NCBI GenBank assembly: GCA_030536575.1
Contig: JAUNPS010000008.1
Location: 60,078 to 124,077 of the forward strand
Source: Eubacteriales bacterium
Lineage (GTDB): Bacteria; Bacillota; Clostridia; Lachnospirales; Lachnospiraceae
DNA length: 64,000 nt
Direction of reading: 5' to 3'
Shown: positions 25,614-33,595 of the stretch, one piece after another
How the letters are laid out: the number at the start of each line of letters is the position of its first letter
Position numbering within the stretch: the stretch's first letter is position 1
Notes under the pieces: model-generated
Told to the model about the DNA's origin: nothing
The model's database searches: none
Seen by the model: only the letters and a program-made list of their open reading frames with translations
Made by a program: the position numbers and the translations under genes

Positions 25614-25731
25614 TGTATGCACGTGTATTCAAAAAACGCACACCGCCTATTTTGCAAAAGCACCCGCATAAATCCATCCCAACCACCTTACCCGAACCCC
25701 TGAACCCTTTGATTTTCCTGCCTTTTCGCGC

Positions 25732-25781
25732 AAAAAAAAGCACCATCCCCGAAGCTCTTACGGCCTCAAAAATGGTACTTT
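25732..25781 (-). terminator. Terminator of tRNA-Lys
   Basis: On the minus strand AAGTACCAT right after the tRNA pairs with ATGGTGCTT, followed by seven or more T. A damaged copy of the same terminator is at 21881-21932. Confidence 0.75.
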
Positions 25782-25785
25782 TACA

Positions 25786-25858
25786 TGCGCCTTCAGGGGC
25801 TCGAACCCTGGACACCCTGATTAAGAGTCAGGTGCTCTACCAACTGAGCTAAAAGCGC
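25786..25858 (-). tRNA. tRNA-Lys (anticodon CTT)
   Basis: The 73-nt cloverleaf folds fully: acceptor GCGCTTT with AAGGCGC plus discriminator A, D-arm GCTC...GAGC, anticodon stem CCTGA/TCAGG around loop CTCTTAA (anticodon CTT, reads AAG), and T-arm CAGGG-TTCGAGC-CCCTG. CCA is not encoded. The 3' end is the integration site of the adjacent element. Confidence 0.97.
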
Positions 25859-26059
25859 ATTTCTTTGTCCGCGTCATTCATATCCCTCAACGCAAGAAGT
25901 ATTATAATATAGGTTTTCCAAAAAAGCAAGCACTTTTTTTACTTTTTTCAAATTTTCTTTTCTTTTAAGAATTCTCCCCTTGAATCACCCTTATGAAGTA
26001 CGTATAATAGATGTATTCGCGGTAAATTTTGCCCGCATTCAGGAAAGTAGGAATGTCTC

Positions 26060-27289
26060 ATGGAAGAAAAAAAGTCCTCCTCCCAAAGCCAGAACCGGTC
26101 TTCTGAAAAATCCGGCGAAAAAGTACGCTTTCAGGCGAATAATAACTATTTCACCATCGCAGTTTACGCCATCATCGTGATCACCATCGGCGCCTTCATC
26201 GTCCGTGCCATTCTTTCCTTCGAAAAAACCGTGGCCGGGATTAAGTCCATCATTAACATGCTGATGCCCTTCATCGTCGGCGCTCTGCTGGCCTTTATTT
26301 TGAATCCGGCGGTAAAGCAGGTCATGATTTTTCTGGAAAAAGTCTGCCGGTTAAAAAATATAAAGGTTCGGAAGGCTTTGGCCATTGCCATCACGTATGT
26401 CCTTCTGCTGGGCTTTGCCACTGTTACGATTTTCGGCATTGTTCCTCAGGTCGTGACCAGTTTGACGGATTTAATCAATGCGATTCCGGCCTGGCTGGAC
26501 TATATCTACGAGGGCTTTGACATCCTGGAGGAGCGTTTCCCGAATCTGGATATCGCCATTCTGGAACAGGCCGTCAACGACACGATCCCGGACGTCATCA
26601 ATACTCTGAGGAATTTCGCTGCGAACATTGTTCCTGCTATCTATAACCTGTCTATGTCGATCGTCAATCTGATCGTAGATCTGGTTATTTCCATCATTGT
26701 CTCGATCTATATGATATCGGATAAGAAGCTTCTGAAGAATTCGCTTAAAGCCTTTATTTATGCCTTTGTGCCGGTAAAACGCATTCCGACCATGGTCGAG
26801 ATCTTAAAAGAATGCAATAACATTTTTTCCAGCTTTGTCATCGGGAAATCCATCGATTCCCTGATCATCGGAATCCTCTGTTTTATTTTCATGAACATTT
26901 TAAAGCTCCCGTATGCGATGCTGATCAGCGTTATTGTGGGGATCACAAACATGATTCCTTATTTCGGCCCCTTCATCGGCGCGATTCCGGGCATTATAAT
27001 CCTGCTGATGATCAGTCCGGTAAAAGCGCTTGTATTCACGCTTCTGATCCTGATCCTGCAGCAGTTTGACGGCCTGGTTTTAGGGCCGAAGATCCTGGGA
27101 AGCTCCACCGGGCTGCGTCCCTTGTGGATCATCATCGCAATCACGGTCGGCGGAAGCATCGGCGGCGTTTTAGGCATGTTCCTGGGGGTTCCGGTCGTTG
27201 CCGTTATCCGTTATCTGACGAACCGCATTTTGCGCTACCGCCTTGAACAGAGAAACTTTAAAAATATTGACAGCCTGACACTGGGATAG
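26060..27289 (+). CDS. AI-2E family transporter
   Basis: A 409-residue polytopic membrane protein of the AI-2E (TqsA/YdbI/PerM-like) family. After a basic, Ser-rich cytoplasmic start it has about eight hydrophobic segments, the long central region with IPAWLDYIYEGFDILEERFP between segments, and the characteristic MIPYFGPFIGAIPGIIILLM near residues 297-316 and GLVLGPKILGSSTGLRPLWI near 337-356. Family members export varied small molecules or ions; the AI-2 link applies only to some. It stands alone as a gene and ends in a strong terminator whose left arm lies within the last codons. Confidence 0.88.
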   Translation: MEEKKSSSQSQNRSSEKSGEKVRFQANNNYFTIAVYAIIVITIGAFIVRAILSFEKTVAGIKSIINMLMPFIVGALLAFILNPAVKQVMIFLEKVCRLKNIKVRKALAIAITYVLLLGFATVTIFGIVPQVVTSLTDLINAIPAWLDYIYEGFDILEERFPNLDIAILEQAVNDTIPDVINTLRNFAANIVPAIYNLSMSIVNLIVDLVISIIVSIYMISDKKLLKNSLKAFIYAFVPVKRIPTMVEILKECNNIFSSFVIGKSIDSLIIGILCFIFMNILKLPYAMLISVIVGITNMIPYFGPFIGAIPGIIILLMISPVKALVFTLLILILQQFDGLVLGPKILGSSTGLRPLWIIIAITVGGSIGGVLGMFLGVPVVAVIRYLTNRILRYRLEQRNFKNIDSLTLG

Positions 27290-27305
27290 TGCCAGGCTGT
27301 TTTTC
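27270..27305 (+). terminator. Rho-independent terminator of the AI-2E family gene
   Basis: ACAGCCTGACAC pairs with GTGCCAGGCTGT around a 7-nt loop and is followed by TTTTT. The left arm overlaps the last codons of the gene. Confidence 0.88.
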
Positions 27306-27307
27306 TC

Positions 27308-27442
27308 CTATCGTTTCTTTCCGTTCAGAATCCCTTTCACTTCGTCAAAAGACTTCTTCGCTGTCAGAATCCTCCGGTTCATTTTCGGGCGTTCATAGGC
27401 TTTCCGCCCCAATTTGTCGAGAAATCCCTGTCTTCTTCGCAT
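27308..27442 (-). CDS. Very small basic ORF (44 aa), uncertain
   Basis: A 44-codon frame (MRRRQGFLDKLGRKAYERPK at the start, ending GILNGKKR), very basic, downstream of the structured RNA and convergent with the transporter. A GAAAGGGAA lies upstream but at long spacing. Codon content looks plausible but I do not recognise it; it may be a remnant or chance. Confidence 0.3.
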   Translation of the reverse strand: MRRRQGFLDKLGRKAYERPKMNRRILTAKKSFDEVKGILNGKKR

Positions 27443-27513
27443 GAAATGCCGGTTCCCTTTCTGCAACGTTCACACTACGCCAGTTTTATACATTTTTAAC
27501 CACGCAAACAAAT

Positions 27514-27858
27514 TCAGACGTCACCGTGCCGACGAAAACCTTGCGGGGAACGGGGCAACGTCATCGTCTACGGGAAACCTGCCACCGGCAGCTTTCCCGC
27601 ACACTAAGGCGAAGCTTCCCCTAACTGCGACTAAGACGCTCAGGAACGCCTTCCTACTTCATGCGGTTTGCCATGCGAGCATGGTATCCGATTCACCGGA
27701 AAGACTTCGTAAGGGGCGATTTCGACTCTTCCTTGCCGTATACGGCACGCCTACATCTCCGTTTGAAACGGAAATTCCGGTGAAATACGCCCCTCGAAAC
27801 ACGTCCCCGCAAGCTTTCCGCCTTCCCGGCGACTGTCCCTAGCGAACTGGCACGTCTC
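27514..27858 (-). ncRNA. Large structured noncoding RNA candidate (possibly HEARO/omega-RNA-like)
   Basis: No coding frame is convincing here, but the minus strand folds extensively. An outer helix pairs AGAC-GTGCC (27849-27857) with GGCAC...GTCT (27515-27530); a long-range helix pairs CTTGCGGGGACG (27802-27813) with CGTTCCCCGCAAG (27540-27552). Inside, GGGGCG (27788-27793) pairs with CGCCCC (27713-27718) while TTCACCGGAA (27775-27784) pairs with TTCCGGTGAA (27692-27701), in A-B-A'-B' order: a pseudoknot. Local hairpins include CCATG-CTCG-CATGG, TGCCG-TATA-CGGCA and CGGGAAA...TTTCCCG. It lies just after trmB. RNase P, tmRNA and SRP RNA signatures are absent. The HEARO (IsrB omega-RNA) assignment is a guess; no IsrB/IscB gene is present. 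Confidence 0.7.
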
Positions 27859-27896
27859 AAAACGCTGGCGCAGCCGTGAACGGCCGCTCTTTTCTA

Positions 27897-28559
27897 TTAA
27901 TGTATTCCCGCCCTCTCCCGGCTGATAATCATCTTATGAATCGGATTCCCCTGCGCCGAAAATTTCTCCTCATACTCCGTCATCACATTCCCCTCATTCA
28001 TCACCGGGTCATGATGCAGGTCAAACGTACACGCCTCCAGCGTCCACCCCGCCGCCTGATACTCCTCCAGCGCGAAGTCAAACAACCCCCGGTTATCCGT
28101 CTTAAACTCCACCTTCCCATCCTCCGCCAGAATCCGGTCATACCGCTCCAGAAACTGCCTGGACGGAAGCCTCCGCTTCGCATGACGGTCCTTGGGCCAC
28201 GGATCGGAAAAGTTCAGATAAATATGGCTGACCTCTCCCGGCGCGAAAATTTCCGGCATATCCTGGGCGTCGATGCATAAATAGTAAAGATTCGGCATAT
28301 CCTGCGGGATGAGTTCCCGTTTCTGGAGGGCGCGCAGCAAAACGCTGGAATAGCGCTCGATTCCGATATAATTCCTTTCCGGGTGCGCAAGGGCCAGCTC
28401 CGTGATAAACTTCCCTTTCCCCATCCCGACCTCGATGAAAATCGGATTCGGATTTCCGAAGATTTCCGCCCAGCGGCCTCTCGCCTTCTCTGGCTCCTGA
28501 ATCACAAAGGGGCTTGCGGCGACCGCTTCTCTCGCCCCCGGTACATTTTTTAAACGCAT
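27897..28559 (-). CDS. trmB: tRNA (guanine-N7-)-methyltransferase
   Basis: A 220-residue SAM-dependent methyltransferase that makes m7G46 in tRNA. It starts MRLKNVPGAREAV, has the SAM loop FIEVGMGKGKFITELA near residue 42, the ERYSSVLLRALQK segment, and the family signature NFSDPWPKDRHAKRRL near residues 120-135. It ends IHKMIISRERAGIH. Length is normal for Bacillota TrmB. It is transcribed away from the V-ATPase operon. The structured RNA begins about 40 bp after its stop on the same strand and could be co-transcribed. Confidence 0.95.
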   Translation of the reverse strand: MRLKNVPGAREAVAASPFVIQEPEKARGRWAEIFGNPNPIFIEVGMGKGKFITELALAHPERNYIGIERYSSVLLRALQKRELIPQDMPNLYYLCIDAQDMPEIFAPGEVSHIYLNFSDPWPKDRHAKRRLPSRQFLERYDRILAEDGKVEFKTDNRGLFDFALEEYQAAGWTLEACTFDLHHDPVMNEGNVMTEYEEKFSAQGNPIHKMIISRERAGIH

Positions 28560-28753
28560 GGTTCACGGCTCCTTTCCACGCCATTCTAGCATATCTGCCC
28601 GGTTTTGACAATATTCCTGTGATTTGCCATACTGCATAGTGCTAGAACATGGCCTGCTAATATTCCGCTAATTTGTGATTTTCCCTATAGCTTTTTTCCC
28701 GAAAAAGAGTATGATAAATAAATAACAAAGACAGAAGGAGGATGGACAGAATT

Positions 28754-29065
28754 ATGGAAGAAATTGTAAAACGCTTGTCGGAAATTGAAACCGAAGCCGT
28801 CCGCATCATGGAAGACTCCACTCTTCAGAAAAAAGAACTGGAAGATGCCTCCCGCGAACGGCTCCGGCAGTACGACGAAGAAATTGACGCCAGAACCGCC
28901 GCCGAACTCGCCAGACTGAAAACCTCTCTGGAAACCCGGATGGATCAGGAACTGGAAAAGCTCCGCCTCGACACCGAGCATCTGATCCTGGATCTGGAAG
29001 CAGACTACGCGGCAAACCACGAAGCGCTGGCCGCTCAGGTCTTTCAGTCGATCATAAAGGAGTAG
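28754..29065 (+). CDS. V/A-type ATPase peripheral-stalk subunit H/G
   Basis: A 103-residue, almost entirely alpha-helical and charged protein (EEIVKRLSEIETEAVRIMED at the start), as expected for the coiled-coil subunit that pairs with subunit E in the peripheral stalk. The upstream ATG at 28742 abuts AGGAGG with no spacing, so the ATG at 28754 (12 nt spacing) is preferred. First gene of a nine-gene ATPase operon, 4 bp before subunit C. Confidence 0.8.
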   Translation: MEEIVKRLSEIETEAVRIMEDSTLQKKELEDASRERLRQYDEEIDARTAAELARLKTSLETRMDQELEKLRLDTEHLILDLEADYAANHEALAAQVFQSIIKE

Positions 29066-29069
29066 CCAT

Positions 29070-30140
29070 ATGGGGAAACTGTTTGCTTACAGTGGAACGA
29101 CCACGAAAATCCGGGCAATGAAGAGCCGCCTGCTGACAGATTCCGACTACCGCGATTTATCCGCCATGAAAACCGTCACAGACGCCTTAGTCTACCTGAA
29201 AAAGAAACCCGGCTACGACAAACTTTTTGCCAACCGGGACGAACGGACGCTCCACCGCAATGAAATCGAAATCATCCTGATCAAATCCGTCTACGCCGAC
29301 TTCCGAAAGCTTTACCGTTTTTCGTCAGCCGACCAACGGAAATTCCTGGATGTCTATTTCGGCCGGTACGAAACCGCAATGCTGAAAAGCTGCATGCGAA
29401 GACTGTTCGACCACCAGAGTATCACCTTTTACACCGGTTCCTTCCGGGAATTTTTCGAAAAGCATTCGGCTCTCGACCTGGAAAAGCTTTCCACCAGCCG
29501 CACCCTCGAAGAATTCGTGGAAAATCTGAACGGAAGCAGGTACTACGCCCCCCTGAAACGCGTCCTGGCGCTGCCCTCCCCCACCCTCTGGGATTTCGGG
29601 ATGGCCCTGGATCTCTTCTATTTTCAGTGGATGTGGGAGCAGAAAGATTCCGTCCTGAAGGACAAAGAGTCCCAGGCCTTTTTCATGGACGCCTACGGCG
29701 CCAAGATCGACCTGCTGAACCTCCAGTGGATTTACCGCTCCCGAAAATATTTTCAGATGCCCCCGGCTCAGATTTACGCAATGGTCATCCCCGTCCAGTA
29801 CCGCCTGAAAAAAGAAGACATTCAGGCCCTGGCCGAAGCCGGAACCCCCGAAGCCTTCAGGCAGGCCCTGGCACGGACCTGGTACGGCCGCCATTTTGAC
29901 GCATTGACCCCGGAAACCCTTTCCCAGGCCTACATGCAGATCCGCCACCGCATCCAGACGGACAATGCCAGAAAAGAGCCCTACTCCGTGGCCACCGTAA
30001 TTTCCTATCTCTTCGAAAAAGAACACGAAATCGACCGGCTGACCACAGCTCTGGAGGGCATCCGCTACGGACTCGCACCGGAGGAAATTCAGAATTATGT
30101 TCTTGTACCCGAAAAAACGCAAAGGAGGTATCGTTCGTGA
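29070..30140 (+). CDS. ntpC: V-type ATPase subunit C
   Basis: A 356-residue subunit of the vATP-synt_AC39 family that connects the central rotor axle to the membrane ring. The N-terminus MGKLFAYSGTTTKIRAMKSR and the repeats of helical bundles (YADFRKLYRFSSADQRKFLD; YYAPLKRVLALP; LNLQWIYRSRKYF near residue 220) match bacterial NtpC. Its last four bases overlap the start of subunit I. GGAG-type RBS before the start overlaps the stop of the previous gene. Confidence 0.92.
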   Translation: MGKLFAYSGTTTKIRAMKSRLLTDSDYRDLSAMKTVTDALVYLKKKPGYDKLFANRDERTLHRNEIEIILIKSVYADFRKLYRFSSADQRKFLDVYFGRYETAMLKSCMRRLFDHQSITFYTGSFREFFEKHSALDLEKLSTSRTLEEFVENLNGSRYYAPLKRVLALPSPTLWDFGMALDLFYFQWMWEQKDSVLKDKESQAFFMDAYGAKIDLLNLQWIYRSRKYFQMPPAQIYAMVIPVQYRLKKEDIQALAEAGTPEAFRQALARTWYGRHFDALTPETLSQAYMQIRHRIQTDNARKEPYSVATVISYLFEKEHEIDRLTTALEGIRYGLAPEEIQNYVLVPEKTQRRYRS

Positions 30141-32089
30141 TTGAGAAAATGAAGTTCCTAAGTATCACAGGCCCCAAGGCCGATCTCGACCGGGTGGTAG
30201 ATAAGTATCTGTCCAAATACGAGATCCACTTAGAGAACGCCCTCTCCGAACTGAAAACGGTCGCCCAGCTCCGTCCGTTCATCGAAATCAATCCCTACCG
30301 GGAATGGCTTCAGAAAGCGGAGGAACTGACCGGTTCCCTGACCGACACGACGGCTCCACCCACCGAAATCACCCTGGAGGAAGCCATTTCCACCGTCCGG
30401 GATCTGAACCAGCAGCTTGCGGATATCCGCGCCCTGCGCACATCCCTGGAAAAGGAACGCAAGGAAGCCGAGGAATCCCTGGACAAAATCAGGCCCTTCC
30501 TGGATTTTAACTTTAACATCCACGAAATCCTGAAGTTCAAATTCATCAAATACCGGTTCGGAAAAATTGCTCATGAATACTATGAGAAGCTGGAAAAATA
30601 CGTGTACGACGACCTGGACACCATCTTTTTCAAGTGCGCCAGCGACGAACACTACGTCTGGGGGATCTATTTCATTCCCGCCGAGGAGGCCACCAAAATC
30701 GATGCGGTTTACTCCTCCATGCATTTTGAGCGGTTCATCCTCCCAGACGACTACAACGGCACGCCCCGCGAATCCGCCGAAAAGCTGGAAGCGGAAATCG
30801 CCGGATACAACTCCCGCATCGAGGACTGTACCCGCCAGATCGGGCAGCTTTTAGAGAATCAAAAAGGAAAACTGCTCGCTGCCAGAGACAAATTAAACGC
30901 TCTTTCTTCCAATTTCGACATCCGGAAACTGGCCGCCTGCACGAAAGAGGATCAGCAGGTCTTCTACATCCTCTGCGGCTGGATGAGCGAAACGGACGCG
31001 GAGGCCTTCCAGAGCGACATTGCCGACGATGAAAATCTGTACTGCATTGTCGAAGATGATGAAAACAATATTGTAAACCAGCCGCCCACCAAGCTGAAGA
31101 ACCCGAAAATCTTCCGCCCCTTCGAAATGTTCGTGCGGATGTACGGGCTCCCCGGCTATAAAGAAATGGACCCGACCATCTTCATTGCCCTGACCTACTC
31201 CCTGATTTTCGGGGCAATGTTCGGGGACGTAGGCCAGGGACTCTGCCTGGTCGTCGGCGGCGCGCTCCTGTACCGCTTTAAGAAGATGGATCTGGCCGCC
31301 ATCGTCAGCAGCGCCGGCGTCTTCTCCACCATCTTCGGGTTCCTGTACGGCAGCTTCTTCGGATTCGAAGATACCGTGATCAAGCACATCTGGCTGCGGC
31401 CGAAGGAAGCCATGACGAACCTTCCCATGATCGGAAGCATGAACACTGTTTTCGTGGTTGCCATCGTCTTCGGCATGGGTCTGATCCTGCTGACCATGGT
31501 TCTCCATATCGTCAACGGAATCCGTCAGAAAGATGTGGGCAATGTGGTCTTTGACACCAACGGCATCGCCGGACTGGTCTTCTACGGCTCCATTGTGGCC
31601 GTAATCCTGCTGCTGATGACCGGACATCACGCCCCGGCGGCGGCCGTCCTGGTTCTGATGTTCGGCGTCCCGCTGATCCTGATCGCCCTGAAGGAACCTC
31701 TGACGAAGCTGGCCGAAAGACAGGCGGATGCCATTCCGAAAGAAAAAGGCATGTTTGCCGTTACTGCCTTCTTCGAGCTGTTTGATGTGCTTTTGAGTTA
31801 TTTTTCCAATACGATTTCCTTTCTCCGAATCGGCGCGTTCGCCGTCAGCCATGCGGCCATGATGGAAGTGGTGCTGATGCTGGCCGGGGCGGAAAACGGC
31901 GGTTCGCCGAACTGGATCGTCATTGTTCTGGGAAATGTATTTGTATGCGCGATGGAAGGGCTGATTGTGGGAATCCAGGTTTTGCGTCTGGAATACTACG
32001 AGCTGTTCAGCCGCTTCTATAAAGGCGACGGGCGGGCGTTCACCCCGTTCCGGAAAAAACAGGTTTCAAAATCAAAGACCCCGCAATAA
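30137..32089 (+). CDS. ntpI: V-type ATPase subunit I
   Basis: A 650-residue membrane stator subunit (a-subunit homologue). Residues 1-330 form the cytoplasmic arm with coiled coils (DLNQQLADIRALRTSLEKER); residues about 350-640 contain seven to eight membrane segments, including PTIFIALTYSLIFGAMFGDV, and the conserved LSYFSNTISFLRIGAFAVSH with the arginine thought to face the ion-binding glutamate of the K ring. It ends LFSRFYKGDGRAFTPFRKKQ. Start overlaps the stop of subunit C. Its last codons form the left arm of a large hairpin before subunit K. Confidence 0.94.
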   Translation: MIEKMKFLSITGPKADLDRVVDKYLSKYEIHLENALSELKTVAQLRPFIEINPYREWLQKAEELTGSLTDTTAPPTEITLEEAISTVRDLNQQLADIRALRTSLEKERKEAEESLDKIRPFLDFNFNIHEILKFKFIKYRFGKIAHEYYEKLEKYVYDDLDTIFFKCASDEHYVWGIYFIPAEEATKIDAVYSSMHFERFILPDDYNGTPRESAEKLEAEIAGYNSRIEDCTRQIGQLLENQKGKLLAARDKLNALSSNFDIRKLAACTKEDQQVFYILCGWMSETDAEAFQSDIADDENLYCIVEDDENNIVNQPPTKLKNPKIFRPFEMFVRMYGLPGYKEMDPTIFIALTYSLIFGAMFGDVGQGLCLVVGGALLYRFKKMDLAAIVSSAGVFSTIFGFLYGSFFGFEDTVIKHIWLRPKEAMTNLPMIGSMNTVFVVAIVFGMGLILLTMVLHIVNGIRQKDVGNVVFDTNGIAGLVFYGSIVAVILLLMTGHHAPAAAVLVLMFGVPLILIALKEPLTKLAERQADAIPKEKGMFAVTAFFELFDVLLSYFSNTISFLRIGAFAVSHAAMMEVVLMLAGAENGGSPNWIVIVLGNVFVCAMEGLIVGIQVLRLEYYELFSRFYKGDGRAFTPFRKKQVSKSKTPQ

Positions 32090-32138
32090 GCGAACGGGGT
32101 ATCAAACTTATAACGCAGCTATCTGCGGGGCCTTTGAT
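32071..32138 (+). promoter_or_regulatory. Long intercistronic hairpin before the proteolipid gene
   Basis: ATCAAAG-A-CCCCGCA (32071-32085) pairs with TGCGGGG-C-CTTTGAT (32124-32138), a 14-bp stem around one mismatch. An alternative shorter hairpin uses the same CCCCG (32079-32083) with CGGGG at 32095-32099. The only long gap in the operon (138 bp) is here. Likely roles are mRNA processing, stability or partial termination that sets the high copy number of subunit K. Confidence 0.6.
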
Positions 32139-32227
32139 CCTCGCGGCATTCGCCAAATGTCTGCGCCGCAGCCGCCTGGCTCATTGCACGCGGGAATAAA
32201 CTGATTCAAAATAAGGAGGAATTAAAA

Positions 32228-32668
32228 ATGTCTACCACTATCACCGTTGTATCTGTCATCGCATTAATTCTCACCATTATCGTACCTTTCGGCGTTTACC
32301 TTGTCGGAGAGCGGAACCGCGGCCGTTTCAAAACCTCCCTGGCCGTAAATGTCTTCCTGTTTTTCGGCACCCTTCTGGTCTCCAGCATCGTCGCTTTCAC
32401 GAACCAGTCAAGCGCCCTTGCCGCTGAAGAAGTTGCTTCCAATGCGGGCGACCTTTCCAGAGGCCTTGGCTTTATCGCGGCTGCGGCCGTAACCGGGCTT
32501 TCCTGCATCGGCGGCGGCGTAGCCGTTGCAAGCGCAGCCAGTGCCGCCCTGGGCGCCATCAGCGAAGACGGCAGCGTATTCGGTAAATCCATGATCTTCG
32601 TTGCTATGGCTGAAGGTATCGCACTGTACGGCCTGATCATTTCCTTCATGATTCTGGGCCAGTTATAA
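32228..32668 (+). CDS. ntpK: V-type ATPase subunit K (proteolipid ring)
   Basis: A 146-residue hydrophobic protein that forms the rotating ion-translocating ring. Two N-terminal membrane segments (VVSVIALILTIIVPFGVYLV; ASLAVN-VFLFFGTLLVSSIV) without a carboxylate are followed by the c-type hairpin: GLGFIAAAAVTGLSCIGGGV, a polar loop (GAISEDGSVFGKS), then FVAMAEGIALYGLIISFMIL with the ion-binding Glu near residue 130. So only one carboxylate is present per chain. Preceded by AAGGAGGA. Whether H+ or Na+ is carried cannot be decided safely by eye. Confidence 0.92.
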   Translation: MSTTITVVSVIALILTIIVPFGVYLVGERNRGRFKTSLAVNVFLFFGTLLVSSIVAFTNQSSALAAEEVASNAGDLSRGLGFIAAAAVTGLSCIGGGVAVASAASAALGAISEDGSVFGKSMIFVAMAEGIALYGLIISFMILGQL

Positions 32669-32682
32669 AAGGTGGTTTTCGT

Positions 32683-32991
32683 ATGAAAATGTACTTAATC
32701 AGCGATAACGTGGACACCTACACCGGCATGCGCCTCGCAGGGGTGGAGGGCTGCGTTGTCCATGAGCGTCCGGAGCTTCGTCAGGCTCTGGAACGCTCCA
32801 TCGCCGACAAAGAAATCGGGATCATTCTTCTTACCGAAAAATTCGGCCGGGAATTTCCGGACATTGTGGACGATGTGAAGCTGAACCGGAAGCTTCCCCT
32901 CATTATCGAGATTCCTGACCGGCACGGCACGGGACGAAAGCCCGATTTTATCACATCTTATGTAAACGAGGCAATTGGACTGAAACTTTAA
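32683..32991 (+). CDS. ntpG: V-type ATPase subunit F
   Basis: A 102-residue small Rossmann-like subunit of the central axle. It starts MKMYLISDNVDTYTGMRLAG, has IGIILLTEKFGREFPDIVDD in the middle and LPLIIEIPDRHGTGRKPDFI near the end, all typical of bacterial V-type subunit F (named NtpG in Enterococcus). AAAGGTGG RBS. It lies between K and E, the standard order. Confidence 0.92.
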   Translation: MKMYLISDNVDTYTGMRLAGVEGCVVHERPELRQALERSIADKEIGIILLTEKFGREFPDIVDDVKLNRKLPLIIEIPDRHGTGRKPDFITSYVNEAIGLKL

Positions 32992-33007
32992 AAAGAAGGT
33001 GAATCGT

Positions 33008-33595
33008 TTGACAACAGAAGAAAAGCTGAAACATTTCGAAGAAGCCGCCGTAGAACGCGCCAAAACCAAAAGCTCGGCCGCCATTGCCGAACACCAGGCC
33101 GCACTTGAGAAGCTCGAAGCCGAACACAAAGCGGAGAAAGACCGCCAGGCCGCGCTTCAGATCAAAACCGAATCCGAAAGCCTGAACCGTGCGATGAACA
33201 TTGCCCTTTCCAAGGAGCAGCTTCAGATCCGGCGGCGGATTTCCCAGAAAAACGAGGAATTGAAAGAGAAACTTTTCATTGAGATCAAATCCCTCCTGGA
33301 AGAATACATGGCGACTACCGCCTATCCCCAGCTTCTGGAAAAACAGATCCGGGAAATTTTAAAGATTGCCGACGGCGAGCCCGTGACCATATACATTGAC
33401 CCAAATGACCAGGCGCTTTTGATGAACCTGAACGCGGTTTCGAATACCGCCATTTCCCTGTCCGAATATCCCTTCATGGGCGGAACCAGGGCGGTTCTGG
33501 AAAAGCGGCACATGCTGATCGACAATTCTTTCCAGACCCGGCTTGAGGAAGCCAGAGAAGCCTTTACATTTAACGGAGGTATCAGCCATGAATAG
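33008..33595 (+). CDS. ntpE: V-type ATPase subunit E (peripheral stalk)
   Basis: A 195-residue helical stalk subunit. The likely start is TTG at 33008, eight bases after AGAAGG; GTG at 32999 overlaps that RBS and is less likely. The long N-terminal helix (KHFEEAAVERAKTKSSAAIA...) pairs with subunit H/G, and the C-terminal domain binds the A/B head (YPFMGGTRAVLEKRHMLIDN, SFQTRLEEARE). The stop lies within the start of subunit A (8-bp overlap). Confidence 0.88.
   Translation: MTTEEKLKHFEEAAVERAKTKSSAAIAEHQAALEKLEAEHKAEKDRQAALQIKTESESLNRAMNIALSKEQLQIRRRISQKNEELKEKLFIEIKSLLEEYMATTAYPQLLEKQIREILKIADGEPVTIYIDPNDQALLMNLNAVSNTAISLSEYPFMGGTRAVLEKRHMLIDNSFQTRLEEAREAFTFNGGISHE

Larger units (their letters stand above)
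21881..25858. mobile_element. Decayed integrative element at tRNA-Lys(CTT)
   Basis: The 78 bp around 21883-21964 repeat, at about 75% identity, the 3' end of the tRNA-Lys gene plus its terminator (25732-25815). An integrase remnant reads towards the tRNA and ends about 170 bp from it. This is the normal layout of an element integrated at a tRNA 3' end, with the full tRNA at one side and a partial copy at the other. The interior holds a Uma2 protein, an RHH-like protein, a small unknown ORF, a ParB-like fragment and a split Rpn-type nuclease. The repeats have diverged and the integrase has lost part of its active site, so the element is no longer mobile by itself. Confidence 0.65.

Noticed and set aside
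27460-27880. RNase P RNA, tmRNA, SRP RNA or group II intron in the structured region
   Set aside because: The universally conserved RNase P core (GAGGAAAGUC), the tmRNA ends, the SRP GGAAG loop context and a convincing group II domain V were looked for on both strands and not found.
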